Shown: positions 60,945 to 64,000 of the stretch, in pieces
Layout of the letters: each line of letters opens with the position of its first letter
Numbering within the stretch: the first letter of the stretch is position 1
From: Eonycteris spelaea
Lineage: Eukaryota > Chordata > Mammalia > Chiroptera > Pteropodidae
Assembly: GCA_003508835.1 (NCBI GenBank)
Contig: PUFA01000027.1
Location: 2,604,001-2,668,000 of the forward strand
Length of the DNA stretch: 64,000 nucleotides
Reading direction: 5' to 3'
The notes under the pieces: model-generated
Seen by the model: only the letters and a program-made list of their open reading frames with translations
Told to the model about the DNA's origin: nothing
Databases searched by the model: none
Program-made: the position numbers and the translations under genes

Positions 60945-62430
60945 TTTTTTAAAGTCAATTTGCAGAAATATAGTTTACACACAGTAAAATTCACTGTGTT
61001 TTAGAAACATGTAGTTGTGAAACCATCACCACAATCATCTCAACAAATTCCTTGATGCCTTTTGTAGTGAATCCCCTCATTTTTATCCCCTCACCTCCCA
61101 CTCCCGGCAACCACAGATCTGTTTTCTGTCCCTATAGTTTTGTCTTTTTCAGAATGCCATGTAAATTAAATTAAACACTAGATAGCCTTTTGAGTCTTGT
61201 TTCTCCCATTGAGCACAATGCATTTGAGATTCATCTAAGTGGTTGCTATTGACCAGTAAATTAGACCTCCCATTGCTGAGTAGATTCCTTGTGTAGATAG
61301 TTTATCCATTCCCCAGTAGAAGGTATTTGGATTACTTCTAGTTTTGCGCAATTTTGAAAAAAAGCTGATATAAACATTTGCATAGTTTCTTGTGCGGACA
61401 TGTTTTCATTTCTCCTGGTAAATAGCTAGAAGTGGGATGATATGTCATATGGTTAATTTACAAGAAACTACCAAACTGTTTTCCAAAGTGGTTGTACTAT
61501 TTTTTTTTTTCATTTTCACCAGCAATATATAAGAGTTCTAGTTGCTCTCTATCCTTACCAGAACTTGGTAATGTCAGATTAAAAAAATTATTCCAGCCAT
61601 TCTAGTAGGTATATAATAGTATCTCATTATGATTTTAATTTGAATCCTCCAAAAACCAGGATTATTGAGTGTTTTTGTCTTATTTATTTGCTGGATGTAT
61701 ATTCACTTTGGTGAAATGTCTCTTCATATCTTTTGCTCCTTTTTTAAAAAGAAAATTGTTCTTTTTTCTTATTGATTTGTGAGAGTTCTTTATATATTCT
61801 GGATACTATCCTATTATCAAATATATGATAATATTTTCATTCATTCTTTGACTTTTCATTTTCTTAAAAGTGTCTTTAAAAGATCATAAGTATAATTTTG
61901 ATAAATTCAATGAATCAATTTTTACTTCTTATAGGTTGAGCTTTTTGTGTTCTAGCTAAGAAATCTTTGACTAATTCAAGTAACAAAGATTTTGTTTTAT
62001 CTTTTCTTTTTAAAGTTTTATCATTTCAGGTTTTAGTTTTATGTCTTTGATTCATTTATTTTGAGTTATAGTTTGTACATATCATGAGGTAAGGGTTGAG
62101 GTTCATCTTTTTTGCATTTAGATGTCCAATTATTTTGACATCATTTATTGAAAAGAATATTTTCACCATAGAATTACCTTTCATCTTTGTCAAACGTCAA
62201 TTGGCCAAATATGTATGGGATCACTCTATCATCTATCTATCTATCTATCCATGCATCCATCCATCCATCCATCTATCCATCCATCCATCCATCCATCCAT
62301 CCATCCATCCATCCATCCATCCATCCATTCTTCCATCTATATAATTGCTAATGCTCCACTGCCTTAATTGCTGTAGCTTTACATTAAGTCTTTATATTAA
62401 GACAATGCTTGGCACATTGGAAGTACTCAA
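60945..62430 (-). mobile_element. L1M LINE 3' part, inverted
   Basis: Starts with a T-rich end (reversed tail) and follows antisense L1: 'aaaccatcaccacaatcatc', 'gtaaatagctagaagtggga', 'aactaccaaactgttttcca', 'agagttctttatatattctg', 'ccattgctgagtagattcct'. A TATC/ATCC microsatellite has grown inside it at 62229-62340. Confidence 0.85.
62229..62340. repeat. (ATCT)n/(ATCC)n microsatellite
   Basis: About five ATCT units then some twenty CATC units with few interruptions; it lies within antisense L1 sequence, which resumes after it. Confidence 0.97.
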
Positions 62431-62479
62431 TAAATGGTCTCTTACTGATCTGGGAATGGTTCCAGGAGCCCTGAGTATG

Positions 62480-62935
62480 TGGATCAGTTGAATCTAGAAG
62501 TGACTGCTTGTCATAAAAATATGGATTTCAGAAAAGAGCTCTGAACTAAAGCTGTAAGTTTTGGAATTGTTGACCTGTAGATTGTATTTGAAGTTGAGGA
62601 AATCAATGTAATCACCTGTATAAATAGTGTAGAGAGAGAAAAGAGAACCCAGGGTCAAACCCTGATAAATTCTTACATTTAAACATTAATGGAGAGGAGC
62701 CAAGATGAAAGTAAAACAGATTGAAAATTGAAATTAGAGAAAACCCAAGAGCATCTTTGGCATCACAGGGACTAAGAAAGAGGTGGTTCAAGAAGGAGAG
62801 AGTGGTCAGTTGTACTAATAGCTACTGTGAGATTTAATTAGATGTTCATTAGATTAAGTGACAGTTATCACTGACAAAAATAGTTTTGGTGAAATGGTGG
62901 GTGTTGAAGCCAGATTAGAATGGTATAAGGTGACG
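62480..62935. repeat. Ancient interspersed repeat, right part
   Basis: 'gttgacctgtagattgtatt', 'agtgtagagagagaaaagag', 'ggttcaagaaggagagagtg', 'tcagttgtactaatagctac', 'ttttggtgaaatggtgggtg' continue the same repeat as 60060-60935 in the same direction. Confidence 0.5.
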
Positions 62936-64000
62936 ATAACAATGATCACCTGCATTAGTAATGTGTAAAACATCAATTAAAATAATGGATGCTATGTTAT
63001 AGTTTATTATATTAATAAAGATACAAAAGATGATAGCACATATGTTGACAAACACGTAAGGAAATGCTTTCACACTCTCAATGGAACATTAATGGGCACA
63101 CCTGGGACAGTTCCAGCAAAAGCTTAAAAAAAAAAAAACCTCAGGAACTCCACCGCCAGGATTAGAGACTAATTCTGGACCTTTAGGTTCAGGGTTGGTG
63201 GTTTACATAAGACCTCAAATTCAGACTTTGGATATTATCTCCAAGCTTTTTTTGAGGTTATACATTCAAAGAAGTAACTGATGAGAAAGAAAGAAGACAT
63301 TTTCATGTTACAGAATTGTGTATGGTTCATATGATCTATAATACACTAGAAATGAAGAGTCTTCAAAATAATCTAGTTATAGTGTGTTTTATTTTAGATT
63401 TTTGCATTAGAAGGATTAGTTAAGGAATATGTTTAAAAACATATCTCAATTTAAAATTTTACTTTTTGTCTGATTTCTTTTTGCCCTCAGTCATTTATAT
63501 TACTGAAAAACTGAAAAATATTTGTATATCTAATAGAAAAATTTTAGACTGTGATACCTCCACACCATACAGACATTGAATGTTCACTAACATGGAAAGA
63601 TGTTTTTTAAAAGTTTATAGGAGAAAGTATGAATTGCATAAACTTATTTTTCTAAAAAATACATATTATGATGCATATTGGAAAATAATATCCAAATTAT
63701 CAGAGTCAAACTCGACATAGCTAATCTCAGCTATCATAAATCAACTTGAGAAAGAAAATTTTTTAGTTTAGATCATAACTCCTAGGATAAGAAATGGTTT
63801 TATGAGTGGTACCTGGAAAATATTTCAAAAACAAAACAAAATTGTGAACCAGATAATTGGTGGTAACTCTTACCCATTTTGTGGATGGATAACTAGAGAA
63901 AAGGAGAAGGTAAGTGCTTGGAGGAGGGTCTCCTAGTTTGGAAACTCTAGAAGACTACAAGCATATTGCATCCTTTCTTTTGAATTTTCACGTATTCAGC

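Larger units (their letters stand above)
59778..64000 (+). other. ASB4: ASB4 intron 2 (partial)
   Basis: From donor GTAAGC to the window end; no third exon was seen. It holds a GATA microsatellite, an old repeat split by an inverted L1, and 62940-64000, which is AT-rich with nothing recognised apart from an A12 run near 63127. Confidence 0.9.

Noticed and set aside
62229..62340. CRISPR-like or coding repeat
   Set aside because: It is a 4-bp microsatellite inside L1, without spacers. No CRISPR array, operon or prokaryotic signal exists anywhere in this vertebrate window.
59900..64000. Possible ASB4 exon 3
   Set aside because: No further ankyrin-type peptide with an acceptor in the right phase is present. 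The remaining frames fall in L1, microsatellite or AT-rich sequence.

Overview
This is a stretch of a placental-mammal nuclear genome. It has vertebrate GT-AG splice sites, one CpG-island promoter, about 90% non-coding DNA, and ancient mammalian repeats throughout (MIR, L2, L3/CR1-like, L1M, MaLR and ERVL LTRs, Tigger and hAT relics). The two protein-coding genes I recognise, PON2 and ASB4, are neighbours in the conserved order PON1-PON3-PON2-ASB4-PDK4 (human 7q21.3, mouse proximal chromosome 6). I saw no primate Alu, rodent B1/B2, ruminant BovB/Bov-tA, horse ERE or carnivore CAN SINE by eye, so it is probably not a primate or rodent, but the order is unresolved.

Layout: 1-6947 is the 5' part of PON2 intron 1 (the gene runs on the minus strand and leaves the window on the left). 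PON2 exon 1 coding sequence is at 6948-7021 (minus), inside a GC-rich CpG-island promoter (about 6775-7190). From about 7.2 to 50.0 kb is a roughly 43-kb intergenic region with no supported gene. It contains a clean 331-bp solo LTR with a perfect 5-bp target duplication (13301-13631), an L1-rich island (about 17.3-27.4 kb) with nested LTR and Tigger-type insertions, many MIR/L2 pieces, and a 13/14 match to the CTCF core motif at 41120-41133. ASB4 lies on the plus strand: a TATA box at 50014, exon 1 (ATG 50148, donor after 50334), a 9.1-kb intron, exon 2 (59478-59777), and the start of intron 2 to the window end. Later ASB4 exons lie beyond 64000.

The two genes point away from each other and do unrelated jobs: PON2 is a membrane-anchored lactonase/antioxidant enzyme, ASB4 is the substrate receptor of a Cullin5 ubiquitin ligase. 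What they share is the locus: in mouse this neighbourhood (Sgce/Peg10 to Asb4) is an imprinted domain, so the regulatory sequence between them is of interest. The promoters contrast: PON2 has a GC-rich, TATA-less island, ASB4 has a TATA box in AT-rich DNA.

I found no undescribed biological system. The points most worth checking are an upstream ORF that overlaps the ASB4 start codon, the CTCF-like site, a 200-codon coding-like minus-strand stretch with one internal stop at 14570-15178 that I could not identify, and the 108-nt pure pyrimidine tract about 530 bp upstream of the PON2 start codon. Repeat family names are from visual comparison with remembered consensus sequences; boundaries are approximate unless stated.
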